From: an uncultured bacterium
Lineage (GTDB): Bacteria > Planctomycetota > Phycisphaerae > Phycisphaerales > SM1A02
NCBI GenBank assembly: GCA_903938205.1
Contig: CAJACJ010000175.1
Coordinates: 1-6,526, forward strand
DNA length: 6,526 nucleotides
Direction: 5' to 3'
Below the pieces are notes generated by a model, which ran no database searches, was not told the DNA's origin, and saw nothing but the letters and a program-made list of their open reading frames with translations. Of the stretch, positions 1-6,194 are shown piece after piece; positions within the stretch are counted from its first letter, which is position 1; every line of letters starts with the position of its first letter. The position numbers and the translations under genes are program-made.

Positions 1-501
1 ATGCAACTCACGGTTGTGCAAAAACAACCAACCCATGTGGCCCCAAAGAAAAGTGACAAGCGGGGAATGCGGATCCTCGTGTTCGTCGCTGTGCACATGG
101 TGCTTGCGATGAGTTGAAACCCAACGGGCAGGCGAATCTTCCAAGCAGCAGAGTGCAAGCACAACAAGCGAGTATTCAAACCAACGAGGCACGGCGAAAC
201 TTCGGTGCGTGAGCAGTCGGTGATAGCCCATGGTGATGGCTTGGCCAAAGACATGAATGCCCGCAATGCACACCGCGAGCGCGGTCCAAGAAAATAGGCT
301 TGGCATGAACGCAAGAAATGCGGCGGTGTGCACCACAACCAGCGGCACAAAATATCTCAGCATGACCAACGTTGGCCGCGTGGAACTGGGTCGAAGTAGC
401 GGAGAGTTGGAGGCGAGTTGGGTGATGTGTGGTCCGATGAGTCGCAGAGGTCTGTTTAGGAAAAATGACAATCCCCAGATGCAATGAGCATAGCTAGTCA
501 T
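1..501 (-). CDS. Acyl-CoA (delta-9 type) fatty acid desaturase, N-terminal part, cut by the left edge
   Basis: Membrane di-iron enzyme that would insert a cis double bond into a saturated fatty acyl chain, tuning membrane fluidity. The 167 visible residues read without interruption from an ATG at 501 to the window edge. Histidine box I is seen as GYHRLLTHRSF (H94, H99) and box II as HRKHH (H131, H134, H135), followed by SDEHEDPHSP, all typical of the OLE1/stearoyl-CoA desaturase-like family; these histidines ligate the iron pair in that family. Hydrophobic stretches near residues 50-66 and 72-90 fit the first membrane hairpin. The third histidine box and the C-terminus lie beyond the edge. 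No clear Shine-Dalgarno precedes the ATG. The frame stays open upstream to another ATG at 675, which would add 58 residues of unconvincing composition, so 501 is preferred. It is divergent from the glycosyltransferase at 716. Family assignment is firm; substrate (acyl-CoA or acyl lipid) is not. Confidence 0.93.
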   Translation of the reverse strand, partial: MTSYAHCIWGLSFFLNRPLRLIGPHITQLASNSPLLRPSSTRPTLVMLRYFVPLVVVHTAAFLAFMPSLFSWTALAVCIAGIHVFGQAITMGYHRLLTHRSFAVPRWFEYSLVVLALCCLEDSPARWVSTHRKHHVHSDEHEDPHSPLVTFLWGHMGWLFLHNRELH

Positions 502-715
502 TGTGACTTTATCACTATGAATAGCGAATAATTTAGTTTTTTCTAATACTGTGGAGCGAAATTCTTTGTTGCAGGCGTGTGAGGAAGGGGGGTAGAACTT
601 TGAAAGCTTGTTTCTGAAGCGGCATGAAGAAATATGTGATGTTGCACCCCCATGATCTTCATCTGATAGTTTCATAATTGATCATTGAGATCGTTCCAAG
701 GGCTTGTTGTAGAGA
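502..715. promoter_or_regulatory. Divergent intergenic region, expected to hold two promoters
   Basis: These 214 bases lie between the start of the desaturase (minus strand) and the start of the WaaE-like glycosyltransferase (plus strand), so promoters for both directions should be here. That is inference from layout: I found no convincing -35/-10 pair on either strand. An AT-rich block at about 520-550 lies just upstream of the desaturase start. An AAGGG at 698-702 is the best purine run before the 716 start but is 13 bases away, longer than usual. No riboswitch or strong hairpin was recognised. Confidence 0.4.
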
Positions 716-1483
716 ATGAACCAGAACACTTCAATCAATCTTGCGCTTGTGGTGACAACACACAACAGCATTCGGACTATTTCGCGTTGTTTGGAAAGCG
801 TGCGCGGGTTGGCCAATACAATTTATGTGGTTGATAGTGGCAGCACGGACGGCACCGTTGAGTTGTGTAAACAACTTGGCGCCGAAGTTGTGCATCAGCC
901 TTGGCAGGGATTTGCAAAGCAGAAAGAATTCGCAATCGCGCTGGCCAAAACTCAGGAGTGGGTGTTGTTGCTGGATAGCGACGAGAGTCTGGAGCCAAGT
1001 TTGCAGCAGGGGCTGCGGCAGGCCATCAGTAATGCCGCGCCCGACACTCGCGCCATTGAGATCAACAGAAAAATGTGGTACGTGGGCGGCTGGATCAACC
1101 ATGTTGGATTTCCAGATTGGGTGGTGCGATGCGGGCGCCAAGGTGCGCTGCGAATGGTCCACAAGCCGGTGCACGAACGCTTGGAGGCTGACGGACCGAC
1201 TGTTCGCGCCGCAGGGATTTGCCGCCATGATTCTTGGGACGGAATTTGCGATGCGCTGGAACGTGGCGCGAAATACGCCAGGCTTTCTGCTGAAGTACGC
1301 AAGCCAAAACAATTTCCGTTGCTCTACAGTTTTTGCAGCGCGTTTGCGATCGTGTTCAAGCACGGTGTTCTACGGCGTGGATTTTTAGATGGCTGGCGTG
1401 GAGCGGCAGCGCTCGTGATGTATGCGATTGGCCGATTTGCAAACACCATGGCGGCATTTGAACGCGGTAAGCGTCGGGATTGA
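716..1483 (+). CDS. GT2 glycosyltransferase, WaaE/LgtF-like (lipopolysaccharide core type)
   Basis: Predicted inverting GT-A glycosyltransferase that transfers a sugar, glucose in the best-known relatives, from a nucleotide donor onto the inner core of lipopolysaccharide at the cytoplasmic side of the inner membrane. The 255 residues match the usual length of the WaaE/LgtF-type group. Visible signs are the N-terminal strand LALVVTTHN, the donor-binding VVDSGSTDGT (D40 onward), QPWQGFAKQK with its conserved look, the DxD metal site in LLLDSDES (D87, D89), and NRKMWYVGGWI near residues 117-126. Residues 200-250 are hydrophobic and basic and may hold the protein at the membrane. The ATG at 716 is the first start in the frame and directly precedes the conserved strand; only weak Shine-Dalgarno-like bases (AAGGG at 698-702) precede it. 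The ligase-family gene begins one base after the TGA, so the two are surely co-transcribed. Exact donor and acceptor cannot be read from sequence. Confidence 0.9.
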   Translation: MNQNTSINLALVVTTHNSIRTISRCLESVRGLANTIYVVDSGSTDGTVELCKQLGAEVVHQPWQGFAKQKEFAIALAKTQEWVLLLDSDESLEPSLQQGLRQAISNAAPDTRAIEINRKMWYVGGWINHVGFPDWVVRCGRQGALRMVHKPVHERLEADGPTVRAAGICRHDSWDGICDALERGAKYARLSAEVRKPKQFPLLYSFCSAFAIVFKHGVLRRGFLDGWRGAAALVMYAIGRFANTMAAFERGKRRD

Positions 1484-1484
1484 A

Positions 1485-2816
1485 ATGGCAGAAATAAAAG
1501 CAGAAGAAAAATTTCCTTGGCTCACACGTTTGTTTGCCAAAGCGGGTCTTGACCTACGGCTCTTTTATATTGCGGTTCCGCGTGCAAAATGGGATCTCAT
1601 CGGCGAGCCAGCGCATCTCATCGCGGCTATTACGGCAATAGTTTGCGAGGCCATTTCCACCGCTTCGGCCAGTGCGGGCATAAATATTTTGTTAGTCGCA
1701 ACATTGCTGCGCGCCCCCGCGCTTTTACCATCATGGAAACAAATGTTGGATCAAACATGGATCCGCTTGCTTCTTCTGTGGTTGCTGTGGATGGCGATTT
1801 CCATTACATGGTCGCCTGATGTGGCAAAAGGAATTGATCGATTCGGAACATTGAAATATTTTATTTGGATCCCACTCTTATGGCCGCTGTATAAACAATG
1901 GTCTTGGTTGTTCGCCGCATTCTTGCTTTCAGCATTTGTTTTGCAATGCACACAAGTGTCAGGCGCGTTCGGAGCAATGCATCAGGGTGTAACTCTGATC
2001 AAAGGATTTCGCCACGCAACGACGGCTGGAATATGGGATGCAACAGCGCTGAGTTGCTGGCTATTTCTGGCGGTCGCCGTGAATTGGCGCGCCATGTTGC
2101 TGTGTATCCCAATGTCCGTTCTCTCAGCGGTGGGATTTGTGTGGGCGGGGCAACGCGCGGCTCTATGGGGAATTTTAGTGGAAATTATAATTGCCAACAT
2201 AGTGTTGGTGTTTGCTGTTCGCGGTTGGTTGCGCCGCACACTGCTTCGAGTGATGTTGGGGATGGTTGTGATTGGCGGCGTGTATTTCTTTCTTGGGCAA
2301 GAACTCACCAATAAATTGAAGCAGGTTTATAATGAAACAACCAAAGATTTAACCGCGGTCGAATCCAGTTCCAAATCTAACGACGGCTCATCTCTTACAT
2401 ATGAAGAGAGAATTGCAATGTGGAAGATGTCAATTATCGCTTGGAGAGCGCACCCCATTATTGGAGTGGGTTATGGAGGATATTCAAAGGCGACCGCGCC
2501 AATTGATGATGTCAAACATCCAACATTTGACGTTCATATGTATGACCATCCACATTCCACGTTTGTCATGATTTTGACGGAGAATGGTTTGGTGGGACTC
2601 ACACTTTTCTTACTGTGGATTGGCGCATTCTTTGTGCGCGCATTCAGAGTTGTTCAACTTGATCCAATTCGTATTGGCGTGTTTGGTGGCGCCGTGATTT
2701 GGCTCGCGGCGGCAGTGGGGGATAGTTTTCACACGCGTGAAATGTTTCTGAACCTAGGTTTATTTATGATGGCCTTGGCGGCCATGCCTTCAAATACCTT
2801 TGTAAATGAAAAATAG
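1485..2816 (+). CDS. O-antigen ligase / Wzy-family polytopic membrane protein
   Basis: Integral membrane protein of the Wzy_C/O-antigen ligase family, whose members join an undecaprenyl-linked glycan to lipid A-core (WaaL), to another repeat unit (Wzy) or to protein (PglL) in the periplasm. From the ATG at 1485 it has 443 residues with about ten or more hydrophobic segments spread over residues 44-270 and 363-434, and one large hydrophilic loop at about 272-362. At the loop's end the ligase signature H[NSQ]-x9-GxxG is met exactly: H357-S358, then G368 and G371. R224 in AGQRAALWG lies where ligases carry a conserved arginine. GVGYGGY near 327 and the HPHSTF run are also typical. An in-frame ATG at 1422 lies inside the previous gene and would add 21 unlikely residues; 1485, one base after that gene's TGA and preceded by GGGA at 1476-1479, is a better start. 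Pairing with a core-type transferase favours a WaaL role; length argues against PglL, which is usually longer. Confidence 0.87.
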   Translation: MAEIKAEEKFPWLTRLFAKAGLDLRLFYIAVPRAKWDLIGEPAHLIAAITAIVCEAISTASASAGINILLVATLLRAPALLPSWKQMLDQTWIRLLLLWLLWMAISITWSPDVAKGIDRFGTLKYFIWIPLLWPLYKQWSWLFAAFLLSAFVLQCTQVSGAFGAMHQGVTLIKGFRHATTAGIWDATALSCWLFLAVAVNWRAMLLCIPMSVLSAVGFVWAGQRAALWGILVEIIIANIVLVFAVRGWLRRTLLRVMLGMVVIGGVYFFLGQELTNKLKQVYNETTKDLTAVESSSKSNDGSSLTYEERIAMWKMSIIAWRAHPIIGVGYGGYSKATAPIDDVKHPTFDVHMYDHPHSTFVMILTENGLVGLTLFLLWIGAFFVRAFRVVQLDPIRIGVFGGAVIWLAAAVGDSFHTREMFLNLGLFMMALAAMPSNTFVNEK

Positions 2817-2833
2817 CCTGAGAAAAATCTCGG
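2801..2833 (-). terminator. Weak candidate terminator of the minus-strand glycosyltransferase unit
   Basis: Read on the minus strand, a GAGA-TTTT-TCTC hairpin at 2831-2820, extended by a CC/GG pair across one bulged base, is followed by CTATTTTTC. This is a short, AT-rich stem with a modest T run, lying just past the end of the last glycosyltransferase gene and overlapping the 3' end of the ligase gene. On the plus strand no T run follows the stem. It may be fortuitous. Confidence 0.25.
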
Positions 2834-2840
2834 TCACAAG

Positions 2841-3731
2841 TCAAGTATTTGAATGACTACCAAATAGGTTCCGTGCGGTTCTTTTGCAATATCCGCGCGC
2901 AAAATCATAGTAATAACGCAGTGATTTTTGTGATTCAGGTAGCGACGTTGTTACGGCGGGTTGGCCACGGCGTAAATAATAGCGATCAAAGAATGAGGAA
3001 CTTATCTTCCATTTATGAAGGAATTGTTTCGATCCTGGATTGCGTTGGACCCGCCCAGTTGATTTGCACTGAAAGTGATAGACCATTGAATTGCCCAATC
3101 CCAAAAAAATTCGACATCCAGCCATCCAGAATTTCATAGCCAGATCATTGTCACTGCTCATTCCTGGAGAAAATTCTTCGCTCATTCCGCCAACCTTATT
3201 CCAAATTTCGCGGTGCATGATATTTGGAGGCCAGCATGAACCGTACCAATCTGGAATTCGAAGATCCTTGAAATTTTTTAGTAAATCATCTTGGCGAAAT
3301 GTCTCTATAGAATCGCCAAAATCCTTGATTGAACAGCAAGCATTTTTGCCTTTTGGCTCAATCATGGTTGCGGAAATCATAAATAAATTGGTATCAAGTG
3401 ATTTCACTTTTTCTAAAAGCACGGCATCCCAATTTGGTAAGCAATACATGTCATCATTTAAATAGCAAATAATAGGAGAGTGTGAGATGGCCACGGCCTG
3501 ATTCAATGCTCGGCAAATTCCTATATTTGTGTCGGAATGCGTGAACGGAATATGATTCGCAATAAGAAATTCTTTTGTCCCATCCGTGCCTTCATTGACA
3601 TGAACCACAATTTCATTCTTGAATGCAGAGTTTTTTTGAATACTTTCAATACATAACTTGAGGTAGGGCAAATTATTCCATGTAGGAATTACAATTGCCA
3701 ACGAATTCAAAGTGGTCAAAGAATTGTTCAT
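2841..3731 (-). CDS. GT2 family glycosyltransferase, AT-rich, last gene of the minus-strand unit
   Basis: Predicted GT-A glycosyltransferase acting in the cytoplasm on a growing surface glycan. Of its 296 residues, the N-terminal LAIVIPTWNN and the NEGTDGTKEF run fit the nucleotide-binding half; CYLNDDMYCLPNW supplies the metal/donor site as NDD (residues 92-94), a common GT2 variant of DxD. MSSDNDLAMKFWMAG (from 191) matches the region holding the catalytic base, followed by MVYHF. The basic C-terminal part (223-296) includes STGRV. The ATG at 3731 has a good Shine-Dalgarno-like AAGAGA at 3744-3739 with a seven-base spacer, better than its neighbours have. Its bases are AT-richer than the rest: hand-counting 3301-3420 gives 42 G+C in 120, against 32 in 60 at 1021-1080, which hints at separate acquisition. 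It lies 204 bases downstream of the GT4 gene and ends 24 bases from the ligase stop. Sugar specificity is unknown. Confidence 0.88.
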   Translation of the reverse strand: MNNSLTTLNSLAIVIPTWNNLPYLKLCIESIQKNSAFKNEIVVHVNEGTDGTKEFLIANHIPFTHSDTNIGICRALNQAVAISHSPIICYLNDDMYCLPNWDAVLLEKVKSLDTNLFMISATMIEPKGKNACCSIKDFGDSIETFRQDDLLKNFKDLRIPDWYGSCWPPNIMHREIWNKVGGMSEEFSPGMSSDNDLAMKFWMAGCRIFLGLGNSMVYHFQCKSTGRVQRNPGSKQFLHKWKISSSFFDRYYLRRGQPAVTTSLPESQKSLRYYYDFARGYCKRTARNLFGSHSNT

Positions 3732-3738
3732 AGAATTA

Positions 3739-3744
3739 TCTCTT
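3739..3744 (-). promoter_or_regulatory. Ribosome binding site of the AT-rich GT2 gene
   Basis: AAGAGA on the minus strand stands seven bases before the ATG at 3731 and supports that start. It is the clearest Shine-Dalgarno-like sequence among the minus-strand genes of this window. Confidence 0.55.
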
Positions 3745-3758
3745 AGTAACTTGTGATT

Positions 3759-3935
3759 TCATTCCAAGTCACTCGGCCTTGATTTGGAATATGGGTCGAT
3801 CCAGACGAATTAGAATTGATCCACAAAATCGATATTTCTGACTTCATAGCGGCGAAGCATTTGGTAGTCCGTGTGCCCGATGAGTTGGTTAGGCAAAAAT
3901 TTATCATAGATCAGTTCATTCAATCGTGAATAAAT
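3759..3935 (-). pseudogene. Possible decayed gene remnant between the GT4 and GT2 genes
   Basis: Directly after the TGA of the GT4 gene (3938-3936) the same frame stays open for 41 codons to a TAA at 3812-3810, then for 16 more codons to a TGA at 3761-3759. The first stretch has the mixed, charged composition of real protein (for example NELIYDKFLPNQLIGHTDY and RRYEVRNIDFVDQF), and the second reads FVWIDPYSKSRPSDLE. No Shine-Dalgarno plus start codon introduces it and I do not recognise a family. It may be the tail of a gene lost by recombination, a former C-terminal extension of the GT4 protein, or chance. A second, overlapping frame (54 codons from ATG at 3907) is rich in Ser, Thr and Asn and looks more like a shadow. 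This is a weak call based on composition by eye. Confidence 0.25.
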
Positions 3936-5084
3936 TCACTTACCAATACTATTTATTGCGTTGAGTTGTTGATCGTATATATCTTCAACAGCCTTGGCTA
4001 CTCGATCCCAACTATGGTTTTTAGACGTTGCGTACGCCGCCTCTCCTATCATCTGACGAAGTTTTGGATCGAAGAGTTGGATCATGTATTCGGTGAGAGA
4101 TGAAATTTGATCTCCATTAGGCAGTACAAATCCATTCGTGCCGTGTTGCACAATATCTTTGACACCCATATTTTCTGAGATGATGACAGGCAAGCCCATC
4201 GCCATGGCCTCAAGGACGACCATGCAAAAAGTCTCAAATTGCGCAGGAATGGCCAACACATCTGCGCTGGCGTAAAAACGCTCTATTGATTCAAACTGCG
4301 CGCCCGTAAAGGTGACAGCATTCGCGCAACCTGACGCAAATGCAATCTTTCGGTATTTATTTTCGTTTCCCCGCCCTACAACTAGTACATGCACGGGCGA
4401 ATTCGGACGCATACGTTTTACTTGTCCTGCTGCGCGAATCACAGTTTCAAGCCCTTTGGTCTTAAAGTTCATGCCCACGAACAAAATAACCAATGCGTTG
4501 TCGGATATCGAATATTTTTTCCGTATCTCACTACGTGCTTTGTTTCGGTCGAGTCGCTCGAAAGCGGATTGATCAATTCCTGGATGGACCACGTTCCACT
4601 TTCCCGGAAGCTTCCCATATTCAGATTCATAGATGCTTTGTAAATGGGAAGAGACAGGCATGAATATTTTGTTATCACCCAACGCCATCATGTCCCGATC
4701 CATTGCGAACATGACGCGCGAAGCGAATTTGGGGTGGCGCCTTTGCAATACGGTTCTTACCCAGAACGCATGGGGGGTGCCATGCAAACTGTAGACATTG
4801 GCGTGGGCCGTACCCCAATGCGAATGCACGACATCAAATTTACCTTTTGCGATCATGCGCCCAACAAGATGCTTGAATCCCCAAACGCGTAGAAAAACTG
4901 AAAAAGTAAATACGGGAACTTTATGAAATGTAATACTTGTGCATTTAGAGGTCCATTGAGCCGCAAAAACATGTATTTCATATTTGCCCGTGGCGGCAAG
5001 TCGCTCGGTGACTTCTTGCACAAAGCGTTCGCTTCCGCCTATGGTTCCATACGCGTAAGCGATGATTGCGATGCGGGGGAGCAT
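3936..5084 (-). CDS. GT4 family glycosyltransferase (GT-B fold, WaaG-like)
   Basis: Predicted retaining glycosyltransferase of the GT-B fold, using a nucleotide-sugar donor at the cytoplasmic face of the inner membrane. Numbered from the ATG at 5084 it has 382 residues, normal for GT4. The N-terminal acceptor domain opens with IAIIAYAYGTIGGSERFV, the glycine loop typical of GT4, and contains VVHSHWG and HGTPHAFW (101-108). The C-terminal donor domain starts near 197 with ILFVGMNFKTKGLE, where the lysines correspond to the donor-phosphate-binding basic residues, and carries the E-x7-E motif as E284 and E292 in FETFCMVVLEAMAMGLPVI. The overall look recalls WaaG (lipopolysaccharide glucosyltransferase I) and capsule enzymes. 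Neither the ATG at 5084 nor the upstream TTG at 5108 (eight residues longer) has a clear Shine-Dalgarno; the ATG is chosen because the conserved strand begins right after it. It stands 135 bases after the upstream GT2 stop, in the same direction. Donor and acceptor are not predictable. Confidence 0.9.
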   Translation of the reverse strand: MLPRIAIIAYAYGTIGGSERFVQEVTERLAATGKYEIHVFAAQWTSKCTSITFHKVPVFTFSVFLRVWGFKHLVGRMIAKGKFDVVHSHWGTAHANVYSLHGTPHAFWVRTVLQRRHPKFASRVMFAMDRDMMALGDNKIFMPVSSHLQSIYESEYGKLPGKWNVVHPGIDQSAFERLDRNKARSEIRKKYSISDNALVILFVGMNFKTKGLETVIRAAGQVKRMRPNSPVHVLVVGRGNENKYRKIAFASGCANAVTFTGAQFESIERFYASADVLAIPAQFETFCMVVLEAMAMGLPVIISENMGVKDIVQHGTNGFVLPNGDQISSLTEYMIQLFDPKLRQMIGEAAYATSKNHSWDRVAKAVEDIYDQQLNAINSIGK

Positions 5085-5219
5085 TGGGTTACTGTATGAG
5101 ATTTGCAAGAATGGACTTGTTAAATCTTAGAATGAAACGGATTCGAATGCGTTTTTCATGGACGCTGTGATGCGCACTGAATTTATTTCTTGCTTCCTAT
5201 TTCTGCTTTGTGCATTATT

Positions 5220-6194
5220 TTAGGAACGAGATCTACCAAGGATTTGCTTGAATCGGCGTTCGATCAACCTAGGAATTGAGGACAATCCTGTATAGATCGT
5301 CCCGCAACGAATAGAACGAGAGGAAGCAGCGCCTACGTTGATTGCGCGGCGTAAAAAATCACCTTTCGAAAGAGAGACAGTGTTGTTTGGATTCAATCGA
5401 GCGAATTCGTTTATCAAATTTTGATAATTCCTTCGCAAGAATGCTCGACCGGCGGATTGTGTCAATCGATCGCCAAGAATCTTCCCGTAGTAGGCCTGAA
5501 GAGCTAGTACTTCTGAAAGAAACGGGCCACTCGAAGTATCAGCGCTATCCTGTTTTGCGTGGGTTCGATATTTCACATATGCGTCGCGCATAACAACTGC
5601 TTTCCCCGCACAGGCTGCGTCAATAACAAACGGTCGATCAAATATTTTCCCATAGACGTCAAAGCGCGGCGACAGTCCCTGTAGCACATCTGTCCGATAT
5701 ACCGCCGAACAAAAAGGCATTCGGAACCCTCGATAAATATCTTCGGCGAGTTGTCTGCCTGTTCGGGTTCTCCAACGATTGCCCCGAACTTTCCCCCACG
5801 CAGCCGTTTCAGGATTCTGGTGGACGTTCATCGCTGATACAACTACGGTCGTAAGCGGTTCCACGGCAATCACAGCGGCAACATCGCTGAGATAGTTAGG
5901 GTGCAGAAGGTCATCGTCGTGAAATAACATGGTCCAAGGTCCGCGCGCCATGGCTTGCAGCTCTGGCCAGCATCCGCGAGGGTTATTTTGTGCACGTCGA
6001 ACAAGCTCCACTCCGCGAGGCGCAAAAGATTGAACAACGAGATGTGTATCGTCAGTACTGCCATTATCCAATACGCAAATTCGGGAAGCCGGATGTTTCT
6101 GAGCGAGCAGCGATTCAAGTGTTGTTCGAAGAAATGCTGAACGGTTATACGTCAGCACCAAAATTTCAATATCGATTGGGTTCATTTCACTCAT
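5220..6194 (-). CDS. GT2 family glycosyltransferase, overlapping the GT10 gene
   Basis: Predicted GT-A glycosyltransferase of 324 residues, acting in the cytoplasm on the same growing glycan as its neighbours. It shows the N-terminal strand IEILVLTYNRSAFL, the donor-binding VLDNGSTDDT (D43 onward) and the metal-binding LFHDDDLLHPNYL (D93-D95). FDRPFVIDAACAG near 185-197 and YRTH at 209-212 occupy the part that in GT2 enzymes holds catalytic-base and acceptor contacts. The last 80 residues are basic and may be a membrane-associating tail. The start ATG at 6194 shares four bases (ATGA) with the stop of the GT10 gene, a sign of translational coupling, and AAGG at 6208-6205 lies ten bases before it. 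A further in-frame ATG at codon 4 is possible. G+C content is higher here than in the GT2 gene at the end of the unit. The sugar transferred is unknown. Confidence 0.9.
   Translation of the reverse strand: MSEMNPIDIEILVLTYNRSAFLRTTLESLLAQKHPASRICVLDNGSTDDTHLVVQSFAPRGVELVRRAQNNPRGCWPELQAMARGPWTMLFHDDDLLHPNYLSDVAAVIAVEPLTTVVVSAMNVHQNPETAAWGKVRGNRWRTRTGRQLAEDIYRGFRMPFCSAVYRTDVLQGLSPRFDVYGKIFDRPFVIDAACAGKAVVMRDAYVKYRTHAKQDSADTSSGPFLSEVLALQAYYGKILGDRLTQSAGRAFLRRNYQNLINEFARLNPNNTVSLSKGDFLRRAINVGAASSRSIRCGTIYTGLSSIPRLIERRFKQILGRSRS

Noticed and set aside
176..484. A 102-codon minus-strand reading frame starting at 484
   Set aside because: It is rich in His, Arg and Thr with no domain, and lies in another frame across the desaturase, whose histidine boxes show which frame is real.
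624..677. A 17-residue plus-strand frame in the divergent intergenic region, possible leader peptide
   Set aside because: No Shine-Dalgarno, no attenuator-like hairpin after it, and lipopolysaccharide core genes are not usually controlled this way.
731..1363. A 210-codon minus-strand reading frame
   Set aside because: It lies wholly antisense to the WaaE-like glycosyltransferase, which has clear GT2 motifs; the antisense product shows no recognisable motif.
825..1388. A 187-codon plus-strand reading frame
   Set aside because: Out-of-frame shadow of the WaaE-like gene, rich in Cys, Arg and Trp.
1422..1484. Longer start for the ligase-family gene at ATG 1422
   Set aside because: The 21 extra residues lie inside the end of the glycosyltransferase gene, look like its shadow, and the ATG at 1485 sits one base after that gene's stop, the usual layout of coupled genes.
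1898..2314. A 138-codon plus-strand reading frame inside the ligase gene
   Set aside because: The ligase frame has membrane segments and the ligase signature; this frame has neither.
3743..3907. A 54-codon minus-strand frame (ATG at 3907) in the gap between the GT4 and GT2 genes
   Set aside because: Rich in Ser, Thr and Asn like a shadow frame, with no ribosome site; the frame continuing from the GT4 gene over the same bases looks more coding-like.
5109..5219. Gap between the GT2 and GT4 genes, checked for a small gene
   Set aside because: Only frames of 10 to 16 codons without ribosome sites; no hairpin with a T run was seen.
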